Source: an uncultured Paludibaculum sp. (lineage in GTDB: Bacteria > Acidobacteriota > Terriglobia > Bryobacterales > Bryobacteraceae). Taken from it: 64,000 nt of DNA. Below are positions 1 to 7,105 of this stretch, in pieces. The stretch is from positions 2,362,501 to 2,426,500 of the forward strand of contig NZ_OY762269.1 in the NCBI RefSeq assembly GCF_963665245.1, in the 5' to 3' direction. How positions within the stretch are numbered: position 1 is the first letter of the stretch; the number at the start of each line of letters is the position of its first letter. The translations under genes and the position numbers were made by a program. The notes beneath the pieces were generated by a model. It worked only from the letters and a program-made list of their open reading frames with translations, was not told the origin of the DNA and ran no database searches.

Positions 1-637
1 CGGTGAGGAACCCCTGGCCCAGCGGGCTCCAGGGTACAAACCCGATCCCCAGTTCCTCGCACACGGGTAGTGCCTCCGCTTCCGGATCCCGCGTCCAGAT
101 CGAGTACTCGCTCTGAATGGCCGTGACAGGATGCACTAGGTGTGCGCGGCGGATCGTCTGGGCACCGGCCTCGGAGAGCCCATAGTGGTTGACCTTTCCT
201 TGCGCGATCAGATCCTTCATCGTTCCGGCCACTTCCTCGATCGGCACCTCGGGGTCAACGCGATGCTGGTAAAGCAGGTCGATGTGGTCCGTCTTGAGAC
301 GCCGCAACATGCCTTCCGTGGCGGCCTTGATGTGCTCAGGACGGCTGTTCAGGCCGGGCCGGCGCTCCCCGGTCTCCGGGTCGATGTTCCAACCAAACTT
401 CGTCGCGATGACGACCTGATCCCGGATCGGACCCAGCGCCTCTCCCACCAGTTCCTCGTTTGTGAAAGGCCCGTAGGACTCCGCCGTGTCGAAGATCGTC
501 ACGCCGCGCTCGGCGGCGGCACGAATCATTTGGATCCCATCCTGCCGGTCCGTCGCCGGACCGTAGCCGTAGCTCAGGCCCATGCATCCATATCCGAGCG
601 CGGACACTTCGAGCGTTCCGAGTCTGCGTCTCTGCAT
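1..637 (-). CDS. Aldo/keto reductase (3' part cut by window edge)
   Basis: NADPH-dependent carbonyl reductase of the aldo/keto reductase TIM-barrel family. The reverse strand reads MQRRRLGTLEVSALGYGCMG from an ATG at 637 with GGAG upstream, and runs in frame off the left edge (212 codons seen). The catalytic tetrad of the family is visible: Asp in FDTAESYG, Tyr in the same segment, Lys in IATKFGW and His in LYQHRVD; the last readable segment, FVPWSPLGQGFLT, is the usual strand 7 region. It is divergent from the AraC-type regulator at 809, a common arrangement in which the regulator controls the reductase. The substrate cannot be deduced. Confidence 0.9.
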   Translation of the reverse strand, partial: MQRRRLGTLEVSALGYGCMGLSYGYGPATDRQDGIQMIRAAAERGVTIFDTAESYGPFTNEELVGEALGPIRDQVVIATKFGWNIDPETGERRPGLNSRPEHIKAATEGMLRRLKTDHIDLLYQHRVDPEVPIEEVAGTMKDLIAQGKVNHYGLSEAGAQTIRRAHLVHPVTAIQSEYSIWTRDPEAEALPVCEELGIGFVPWSPLGQGFLT

Positions 638-808
638 CACTTCCGGTCTCCCAATTCGCTTATCTTTAGAGGCTTTGTTTCTGTTTCAAGATTAGGGCGG
701 CAAGGCCTTCCGCCGTTAGCCTGAACCTGCCGACTTTTAACCTATTCCTGTCGATGCCTAGCGAAAATGTTCAACGCGGAGGTACTCTGAGGGCAAAGGA
801 GCCTGCCA
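638..808. promoter_or_regulatory. Divergent promoter region, aldo/keto reductase / AraC regulator
   Basis: Intergenic stretch between two divergent starts. It holds a near-perfect dyad at 696-714 (GGCGG c AAGG / CCTT CCGCC, one unpaired base), a reasonable operator candidate for the AraC protein, and the AAGGAG ribosome binding site at 796-801 that fixes the regulator start at 809. Promoter boxes were not identified with confidence. Confidence 0.4.
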
Positions 809-1771
809 ATGACCCTCATGCCCGCCGGAGAGTCCAGCCTGCTACCAAACCGGCAGCAGGAGTTGAGGGAAGAGCTGGCCCGCAGGATTGCGGCATGCGT
901 TGGCTTGGAACAGAAGCGGATCACGGAAGTGCCGGGCCTCACGGTGCACCGGCGAACGGCTCCGACTCCGCCCTGTTCGATGACCTACGAGCCGAGCCTG
1001 ATCCTGACGGCGCAGGGCCGCAAGCGGGTGGAAATCGGTGGCAAGGCCTTCACCTATGGGTCGTCCCACTACCTGCTGGCCTCAGTGGCGCTCCCGGTGG
1101 TTGCCAGAGTCATAGAAGCAAGTGAACAGACGCCGTGCCTGGCCCTGTCGTTGAAGCTGCAAATGCCCGTTGTCAGGGAGCTTCTCAGCCGGGACGAGTT
1201 TGTGGTTGCTCCCCAGGCGGGCAAAGGTCCGGCCATTGCCATCGGAGAGCTCACCGTGGAATTGCTGGACTCCTTCTGCCGGCTCATGCGGCTTTTGGAT
1301 CAACCTCGGGAGATTGATTTTCTCCACGGCTTGATCGAACGCGAGATTATCTTCCGCGTCCTGCAAGGGCCGGAGGGGGCTCGCCTTCGCACCATTGCGA
1401 CGTTGGGTGACCAGAGCTACCGGACGGCAAAAGCAATTGCCTGGATCAAAGACAATTATGCTAAACCGCTCCGCGTCGAGGAACTCGCGGAAATTGCCGG
1501 CATGGGTGTCTCCACGCTGCACCACCACTTCCGCGCCCTGACGGCGATGAGCCCGCTTCAGTATCAGAAGCAGATCCGGCTCCAGGAGGCGCGGACGCGG
1601 ATGTCGATCGAGGGTTTGGATGTAGGAAGCGCTGCCCTGGAGGTCGGTTACGAGAGCGCCAGCCAGTTCACGCGAGAGTACAAACGCCTTTTCGGCCAGA
1701 CGCCGATGCGGGATACACGGGCTGTTCGTTCGAACGATCCTGCGCAATTGGAACCCCTCGGGGTTCGCTAG
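809..1771 (+). CDS. AraC-family transcriptional regulator
   Basis: 320-aa regulator. Residues about 20-190 match the AraC_N-type cupin-like sensory domain (MTYEPSLILTAQGRKRVEIGG, then LSLKLQMPVVRELL). Residues about 215-305 form the double helix-turn-helix: IAWIKDNYAKPLRVEELAEI, then SPLQYQKQIRLQEARTRM and the signature VGYESASQFTREYKRLFG. The start is set by AAGGAG at 796-801, eight bases before ATG. Regulators of this subfamily often sit divergent to aldo/keto reductases or short-chain dehydrogenases, as here, so control of the neighbouring reductase is the likely role. The ligand is unknown. Confidence 0.92.
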   Translation: MTLMPAGESSLLPNRQQELREELARRIAACVGLEQKRITEVPGLTVHRRTAPTPPCSMTYEPSLILTAQGRKRVEIGGKAFTYGSSHYLLASVALPVVARVIEASEQTPCLALSLKLQMPVVRELLSRDEFVVAPQAGKGPAIAIGELTVELLDSFCRLMRLLDQPREIDFLHGLIEREIIFRVLQGPEGARLRTIATLGDQSYRTAKAIAWIKDNYAKPLRVEELAEIAGMGVSTLHHHFRALTAMSPLQYQKQIRLQEARTRMSIEGLDVGSAALEVGYESASQFTREYKRLFGQTPMRDTRAVRSNDPAQLEPLGVR

Positions 1772-2139
1772 CGAGTAGCCAGTCGCATGGGGTTCTCGCT
1801 AAGCCTCATCGCCGCGCTGCCCGAAAGTGGCTCAGGCCTCAAGCCGGATGCCGGAGGCTTGAGGACCGGTACCGGGCAACGCCATGGTGTCCGGCTCCGA
1901 CCCGAGTCGCCAGACCGGACACGATTCTGCCCATCACGCTCCGCCATCGCGCCTGATTCGCTTGGGAGGAATTCGTTCCGTCTTGTTTGTCGGTGTTGGA
2001 GGAAGCCGGGCCAATCTGGGAATGATAAGCCGGCCAGCAACCGGTGACGGCAGGCGGCCCGTTCCCAATCGGACGTGCCCGCGCCACGCGAGATTGGTCT
2101 CTCACGAAGGCGCAAACCGAGCCTCTATACTAGTTCCCT
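1772..2139. other. Intergenic, no supported gene
   Basis: 368 bases. Short open frames on both strands lack ribosome binding sites and resemble no family known to me. A TATACT box at 2125-2130 lies about 10 bases before the ATG at 2140, which itself has no Shine-Dalgarno sequence, so the downstream gene may be transcribed as a nearly leaderless mRNA. Confidence 0.4.
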
Positions 2140-3507
2140 ATGCGCAGACTCAAAATCATCGAGCATATCTCGCTCGATGGCGTCATCCAGATGAGCGCGG
2201 GGCCGGGTGACGATTTCCCTTACGGCGACTGGACCGCGCCGTATCGATCACCGGCCGGGTTGCTGATTGTCGATGAGCTGTACGGCAAGACCTGCGATGT
2301 GCTGTTTGGCCGCCGAACCTACGATTTGATGGCGCGTTTCTGGCCGAATGCTCCGAAGAGTCCGATGGCGGACCGCCTGAATGCGGCGACGAAGTACGTC
2401 GTCACTCACAGGCCGGAGAGTCTGGAATGGGGTCCCTCCGAGGCTGTGGGCGCGGACCTCGTGGAGAGCGTTCGTCGCATCAAGGCCAAGAAGGGCCCGG
2501 ATCTGATCGTGGCGGGTAGCATGACGCTGATTTCCATGCTGCTGGTTCACGGACTGGCGGACGAGGTGGTGCTGCTGGTCAATCCGATTGCGCTGGGCCA
2601 AGGCAAACGATTCTTTGAGGGCGGATCCCTGCCACGCGGATTTGCGCTGGGCAGCAGCAGGGCTTTGCCGTCCGGCATCCTGGTCAACGTCTACAAGCTG
2701 ATTCCGACGCTGACCGAGGAGGCCGTGTCGCGCGCCAAGCTGGAACGGGAGTTCGAGATTGCGCGCGAGGTGCAGGAGCGGCTGTTCCCGCAGGTATTGC
2801 CTAACGTTGCGGGTGTGGAGATGGCCGCGCATTGCAGACCGGCCCAGGCAGTCGGCGGCGACTACTACGACCTGATTGACATCCGTGATGGCTCGCCGGC
2901 CGAAGCAGGGCCGGTGCGCGGGTGCGACCGCCTGGGGATCGCGATTGGCGACATCAGCGGCAAGGGCATGTCCGCCGCCCTGTTGATGGCCAGTCTGCAT
3001 GCCAGCCTGCGGGGTCAAGTGCTGAGCGGCTCCGGCGATCTGGGCACCAAGATGGCCAATGTCAACCGCCTGCTCTACGACGCGTCCGAGTCCAACCGCT
3101 ATGCCACGTTCTTCTACGCAGAACTGGACTGCGCCTCGCGCACGTTGCACTACGTGAATGGCGGACACAATCCGCCCGCGGTGCTGCGCCAAGAAGACGG
3201 CGCCTGGCGGGTGTTTCGCCTGGGAGACGGCGGCCCTGTGATCGGGCTGTTTGCCGGCGCGGTGTACAAAGAGCAGACGCTGCCCCTACTCCCGGGCGAT
3301 ATTCTGCTGGCCTTTACTGACGGCATCAGCGAAGCCATGAACGCCTCAGACGACGAGTGGGGGGAAGACCGGATGATCGCCGAGGCGCAGGCGCACGCGG
3401 AGCTGAATGCCGAGGAGTTGCTGCAACGGTTATTTCGCGCGGCTGACGCCTTTGCCGGCGGCGTGCCGCAGCACGATGACATGACCATGGTGGTGCTGCG
3501 ATTTTGA
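2140..3507 (+). CDS. Dihydrofolate-reductase-like / SpoIIE (RsbU-type) PP2C phosphatase fusion
   Basis: 455-aa two-domain protein. Residues 1 to about 190 are a RibD-C/DHFR-like domain of the YyaP/PhzA-like type (IIEHISLDGVIQMSAGPGDD, LFGRRTYDLMARFWP, DLIVAGSMTLISMLLVHGLADEVVLLVNP). After a linker, residues about 195-455 form a coiled segment (LEREFEIAREVQERLFPQ) and a SpoIIE/PP2C phosphatase with its metal-binding signatures: GGDYYDL, GDISGKGMSAALLMASLHA, YVNGGHNPP, LAFTDGISEAMN and HDDMTMVVLRF. The phosphatase half is normally fused to sensor domains (PAS, GAF, HAMP) and acts on anti-sigma antagonist proteins; here an enzyme fold takes the sensor position. No stop or frame change separates the domains, so the fusion looks genuine. 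No partner-switch genes are next to it. Confidence 0.85.
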   Translation: MRRLKIIEHISLDGVIQMSAGPGDDFPYGDWTAPYRSPAGLLIVDELYGKTCDVLFGRRTYDLMARFWPNAPKSPMADRLNAATKYVVTHRPESLEWGPSEAVGADLVESVRRIKAKKGPDLIVAGSMTLISMLLVHGLADEVVLLVNPIALGQGKRFFEGGSLPRGFALGSSRALPSGILVNVYKLIPTLTEEAVSRAKLEREFEIAREVQERLFPQVLPNVAGVEMAAHCRPAQAVGGDYYDLIDIRDGSPAEAGPVRGCDRLGIAIGDISGKGMSAALLMASLHASLRGQVLSGSGDLGTKMANVNRLLYDASESNRYATFFYAELDCASRTLHYVNGGHNPPAVLRQEDGAWRVFRLGDGGPVIGLFAGAVYKEQTLPLLPGDILLAFTDGISEAMNASDDEWGEDRMIAEAQAHAELNAEELLQRLFRAADAFAGGVPQHDDMTMVVLRF

Positions 3508-3732
3508 GCGTGGGGTCGCGCCGGGTGCGGTTGGGTCGACGTGGCGGGCCAGCCATTGGCAAGGTCTGGCCGTTCCTTCGGAGCCAGCCGGGCCTGCGGA
3601 CTGACGGCCCCGACATCTGGAGCCGTCGATCCCGGTCGACATGACGATGGCGTGGGCACGAATTGTCTGGCCGATCGACGGTTGAGGACATATTTTGCCC
3701 ATTCCCTGCCCATTCGGTGGGACGCCCGGGTG

Positions 3733-3754
3733 GTATCTTATTGCGGTAGGATAC
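3733..3754. promoter_or_regulatory. Putative operator of the VapBC-type pair
   Basis: Inverted repeat GTATC (3733-3737) and GATAC (3750-3754) separated by 12 bases, ending five bases before the antitoxin ATG at 3760. Antitoxins of this type usually repress their own operon by binding such a site. Short arms make chance occurrence possible. Confidence 0.35.
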
Positions 3755-3759
3755 TTTGC

Positions 3760-4032
3760 ATGCCGCGCGGCAACCCATCCCCGAAGCTTGCCATTACGAT
3801 AGACCCTGACGTCCACGAGAACATTCTTGCGGCGGCCGCCCGCGAGGGGATGAGCGTCTCCGCCTGGATGACTGCCGCGGCGCGCGAAGCCCTGCAGCGG
3901 CGGGCTGGTTTGGCGGCGGTCGCGCAATGGGAAAAGCAGCACGGACGCTTCACGACAGAAGAGATGAATGAAGCTCGCCGCAGCGTGCAGGCTCAGCTCC
4001 GAACATCGCGGACGGTCCGGCGTCCGGCATGA
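3760..4032 (+). CDS. VapB-like antitoxin (ribbon-helix-helix type)
   Basis: 90-aa protein starting MPRGNPSPKLAITIDPDVHE. The segment KLAITIDPDVHENILAAAAREGMSVSAWMTAAAREAL fits a ribbon-helix-helix DNA-binding fold (beta strand then two helices); the C-terminal half (EKQHGRFTTEEMNEARRSVQAQL) would be the toxin-neutralising tail. The frame is open further upstream to 3541 but that extension is not protein-like and starts before the putative operator, so ATG 3760 is preferred. Its TGA overlaps the ATG of the PIN toxin by four bases (ATGA), indicating coupled translation in a toxin-antitoxin operon. Confidence 0.8.
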   Translation: MPRGNPSPKLAITIDPDVHENILAAAAREGMSVSAWMTAAAREALQRRAGLAAVAQWEKQHGRFTTEEMNEARRSVQAQLRTSRTVRRPA

Positions 4033-4409
4033 GCAACGTCGTTTACGACGCGGCCGTTCTCGTGGCCGCCGACAGAAACGAGCGGCGAGCGTGGGCTGAA
4101 CACAAGGCCCGTTTGGAATTCGGCGTGGTTCCATTGGTTCCCGCGCCGGTGGTCGCCCAGGTCAGCCGGTCCCCCCAACAACCCCAACTTCGGCGCTTCC
4201 TGACTGGGTGCGTGGTCGTTCCCCTTGGCGAGACCGAGGCGCACGAAGCCGGGCGATTGTTAGGCAGGACCAAAACGACGGACGTGGTGGACGCCGTTGT
4301 GGTGACGACAGCCCTGAGGCAAAAAGCCACGATTCTCACAAGCGACCCAGGCGACATAGAACGGCTCGTGAGGGCCTCCGGCCGCGAAGTCGCCGTCGTC
4401 GCTATCTGA
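4029..4409 (+). CDS. VapC-like PIN-domain toxin
   Basis: 126-aa PIN-domain ribonuclease, the usual VapC length. Acidic active-site positions are visible: D7 in VVYDAAVLVAAD, then TTDVVDAVVVTTAL and ILTSDPGDIERL. The second acidic position, Glu in most VapC proteins, is occupied by Gln in APVVAQVSRSP; I recall this as normal for this PIN subgroup, but it is worth testing. Expected to cleave RNA (tRNA or rRNA in characterised VapCs) when freed from the antitoxin encoded just upstream with a four-base overlap. Confidence 0.85.
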   Translation: MSNVVYDAAVLVAADRNERRAWAEHKARLEFGVVPLVPAPVVAQVSRSPQQPQLRRFLTGCVVVPLGETEAHEAGRLLGRTKTTDVVDAVVVTTALRQKATILTSDPGDIERLVRASGREVAVVAI

Positions 4410-4482
4410 GACAGGGTCGTTCCGTTTCGTTCCAAAGCCCAGTCCGCCGCCTGATACAATGGCCCCGCAAAGGAGACTCACG

Positions 4483-5904
4483 GTGTCTGATTCCAAAACT
4501 CGCAGGTTTTTCCTCGGTGCCTTAACGGCCGCCTCCGCGGTTCGCGTGTGGGGCGCCAATGACAAGGTCAATGTCGGCATCGTGGGCCTCGGGGGCCGCG
4601 GCAGTAGCCACCTCAACACCTATAGCGGGCTGGCCGAGGCGCAGATCGTCGCCCTGTGCGATGTCAATCAGGCTGCACGGGAAAAGGCTCAGGCCGTGCT
4701 GGCGAGGAAGAACCTGGAAAAGGCCCAGGAATTCGAAGATATGCGGCAGATGTTCGCCGACCCGAAGGTCGAGGCGGTCTCCATCGCCACTCCGAACCAC
4801 TGGCACGCGCTTTCCGCCATCTGGGCGATGAAGGCGGGTAAGGACGTCTACGGAGAGAAGCCCGCCTGCTACAACATCCACGAAGGCATGCGGATGATCC
4901 AGGTGCAGCGTGAAACCAAACGGATCATGCAGGTGGGTTCGCAGCATCGGAGCCTGCCGTTCAAGATCAAGGCGATCGCGGCCCTCCAACAGGGCTTGAT
5001 TGGGAAGCTCTACATGACCAAGGCGCTGTGTTACAAGCTGCGGCCCTCCATCGGCCATACGCCGGACAGCCCCACGCCGCCCGGCCTGAATTGGGATCTG
5101 TTCCTTGGGCCCGCACCGATGCGCCCCTACAATCAGAAGCGCTTCGCGTACTACTGGCACTGGTTCTGGGATACCGGCAACGGCGACATCGGGAATCAGG
5201 GCGTACACGAAACCGGCATTGCGCGCTGGGCGCTGGGCGATCCCGGATGGCCCAAGACGGCGATGGCGTTCGGCGGTAAGTTCGGTCTGGATGACGACAC
5301 GGAGACACCGAATACGCTGACGGCCGGCTTCAGCTACGGTAACGAGCAACTGGTGGTCGAGGTGCGCGGCAGAATGACCAACGGCGAAGGCGCCCGGCAA
5401 GCGCGCGTGGTGACGGCGGGTCCGATGGGCGGCCGCCGTGGTGGGCCACCGCCGGCGGGGGGTGCGGCTCCGCCAGCGGCGCCTCCGGATGCTCCGGCGC
5501 CTACGCAGGTGGGGCCGGCGAGCAATCCGATCAATGTCGGTGTCGGCAACCTCTTCTATGGCAGCGACGGCTGGGCCGCGATGAGCGACCAGGGGTTCCA
5601 GGCGTACAAGGGCGATTCCAGCGAACTGATCATGGAAGAGCGGCCCGAGCGCGGCCGCGGCGATTCCACTGGTCTCCACATGCAGAATTTCCTGGCTTGC
5701 GTGAAATCGCGCCAGGAGCAGGACCTTCATGATCCGATCGCCAACGCGGTGCCCAGCGCGGATCTGTGCCATCTGGCGAACATCAGCTATCGCGTGGGGC
5801 GTGGGTTGAAGATCGAGCCCGGTCCGATTCCGAAGTTCACCGGCGATGCCGAAGCGACCAAGATGATCACACGCCCGGCCTATCGCAAGGCGTACGAAGT
5901 GTAG
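4483..5904 (+). CDS. Gfo/Idh/MocA-family oxidoreductase, Tat-exported
   Basis: NAD(P)-dependent dehydrogenase of 473 aa. The GTG at 4483 has AAGGAG at 4469-4474, a better start than the in-frame ATG at 4459, and gives an N-terminus VSDSKTRRFFLGALTAASAV that resembles a twin-arginine export signal. The Rossmann motif GIVGLGGRGSSH and the EKPACYN segment are clear; the C-terminal half is the substrate domain, with an inserted Gly/Pro/Ala-rich stretch (residues about 317-345, GGRRGGPPPAGGAAPPAAPP). Exported members of this family are numerous in Acidobacteriota and Planctomycetes and probably modify sugars in the periplasm; the substrate is not known. Confidence 0.9.
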   Translation: MSDSKTRRFFLGALTAASAVRVWGANDKVNVGIVGLGGRGSSHLNTYSGLAEAQIVALCDVNQAAREKAQAVLARKNLEKAQEFEDMRQMFADPKVEAVSIATPNHWHALSAIWAMKAGKDVYGEKPACYNIHEGMRMIQVQRETKRIMQVGSQHRSLPFKIKAIAALQQGLIGKLYMTKALCYKLRPSIGHTPDSPTPPGLNWDLFLGPAPMRPYNQKRFAYYWHWFWDTGNGDIGNQGVHETGIARWALGDPGWPKTAMAFGGKFGLDDDTETPNTLTAGFSYGNEQLVVEVRGRMTNGEGARQARVVTAGPMGGRRGGPPPAGGAAPPAAPPDAPAPTQVGPASNPINVGVGNLFYGSDGWAAMSDQGFQAYKGDSSELIMEERPERGRGDSTGLHMQNFLACVKSRQEQDLHDPIANAVPSADLCHLANISYRVGRGLKIEPGPIPKFTGDAEATKMITRPAYRKAYEV

Positions 5905-6012
5905 CTCGGGCTGGCTCAGGAGCCGGCGGGTGGTTCGGCTTCGAGCGATCGGAGGTTTCGTCCCTGGCGGCCCTGTCCCTCGGTTCCGATTCGTTCCTGC
6001 GAGACTGAGGAC

Positions 6013-6489
6013 ATGGGCACTCAGGATGACACCTCCCTTCGCCGGCATCTCGACGACCTGCTACGCATGGACGGCGCGCACCTTTCCTTCGACGCCGCGG
6101 TGGCTGACTTTCCCGCCGCTTTGCGCGGTGTGAAGCCGGCCGGCGCTCCGCATTCGGCCTGGGCACTGCTGGAACATATGCGCATCGCGCAGGAAGACAT
6201 TCTCGATTTCAGCCGCAATCCTGCGTATCGCGATAAGGCCTTTCCGGACGACTACTGGCCGGCCAGCGCCGAACCTCCGAGCGAGGCGGCGTGGCAGCGG
6301 TCCGTCCGTCAGTTTCAGAAGGATCTAGCGGAGATGCGCGCGCTTGTCGCCGATCCCGCGCACGATCTCTTTGCGCGGATTCCCCACGGCAGTGGCCAGA
6401 CCCTGCTGCGAGAAGCGCTGGTGGTGGCCGATCACAACGCTTACCATCTCGGGCAATTGGTCTTCCTGCGGAAGCTGCTGGAAGGTTGA
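6013..6489 (+). CDS. DinB/YfiT-like four-helix protein
   Basis: 158-aa protein of the DinB/YfiT superfamily of four-helix-bundle, putatively metal-dependent thiol transferases. The metal-site histidines expected in the family are seen in SAWALLEHMRIAQEDILDF and VVADHNAYHLGQLVFLRKLL. The window YRDKAFPDDYWPASAEPPSE is typical of the acidobacterial branch. No obvious partner: the neighbours are the oxidoreductase upstream and a non-coding repeat array downstream. Confidence 0.85.
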   Translation: MGTQDDTSLRRHLDDLLRMDGAHLSFDAAVADFPAALRGVKPAGAPHSAWALLEHMRIAQEDILDFSRNPAYRDKAFPDDYWPASAEPPSEAAWQRSVRQFQKDLAEMRALVADPAHDLFARIPHGSGQTLLREALVVADHNAYHLGQLVFLRKLLEG

Positions 6490-6551
6490 GGAGGTGGGTG
6501 GTGTGGTTCGACGGATGGAGGGCGGGGCTGCGGTGTTCAGTTCGCGGTTAC

Positions 6552-6885
6552 GGGGCAGCCCCAACCTTCGGTTTGGGGGAGCCCTTGGGGGGGCTTGGGG
6601 AATCCTTGGGGGCTCGGGGCCTTGCGGCTTGGGGTAGCTTTGGGGGCGGCGCGGAGGTAATCCGACCGGCAGGGCGCTGCGGCGGTGTCGGGATTGTTCG
6701 GTGTTGCGGGGCAGCCCCAACCTTCGGTTTGGGGGAATCCTTGGGGGGCTTGGGGAATCCTTTGGGGGCTTGGGGGCCTTGCGGCTTGGGGTAGCTTTGG
6801 GGGCGGCGCGGAGGTAATCCGACCGGCAGGGCGCTACGGCGGTGTCGGGATTGTTCGGTGTTGCGGGGCAGCCCCAACCTTTGGC
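6552..6885. repeat. 156/157-bp tandem repeat array with UUCG-loop hairpins
   Basis: Three copies of the block beginning GGGGCAGCCCC start at 6552, 6708 and 6865 (periods 156 and 157). Each full copy has a 20-base hairpin CCCCAACCTTCGGTTTGGGG (6559-6578 and 6715-6734; 8-bp stem with one mismatch, UUCG loop closed by C-G), then about 85 bases of evenly spaced G runs, then a module containing GCGGAGGTAATCCG. The third copy is cut off in the hairpin (CCCCAACCTTTGG). Open frames through this array are not genes. Flanking bases 6490-6551 and 6886-7105 show nothing else. Confidence 0.85.
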
Positions 6886-7105
6886 TCATAGATGCCACCG
6901 CAGGCGTCGGAATGCCCTGGCGAGAGTGGCCCGGGTCGAATTACGATGTAAGTCCAATTCCGTAAGCGGGGCGTGTCCGGTAGGTTGCTTGCGCCACGCG
7001 GAACGTCCGGTTCAGCGCGTGATCCAGGCGCCATCCGATAGATGCGGTGAGTGTGTGCCGATACGCGTAGGACAGCTCCCAGCCCTGTCAATCGGAGCGA
7101 GCAGA

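Noticed and set aside
1787..2210. Small plus- and minus-strand frames upstream of the DHFR-SpoIIE fusion
   Set aside because: No start signal, low-complexity Arg/Pro-rich products.
3541..3759. 73-residue N-terminal extension of the VapB-like antitoxin
   Set aside because: Not protein-like, would run through the putative operator, and antitoxins of this type are 70-100 aa long.
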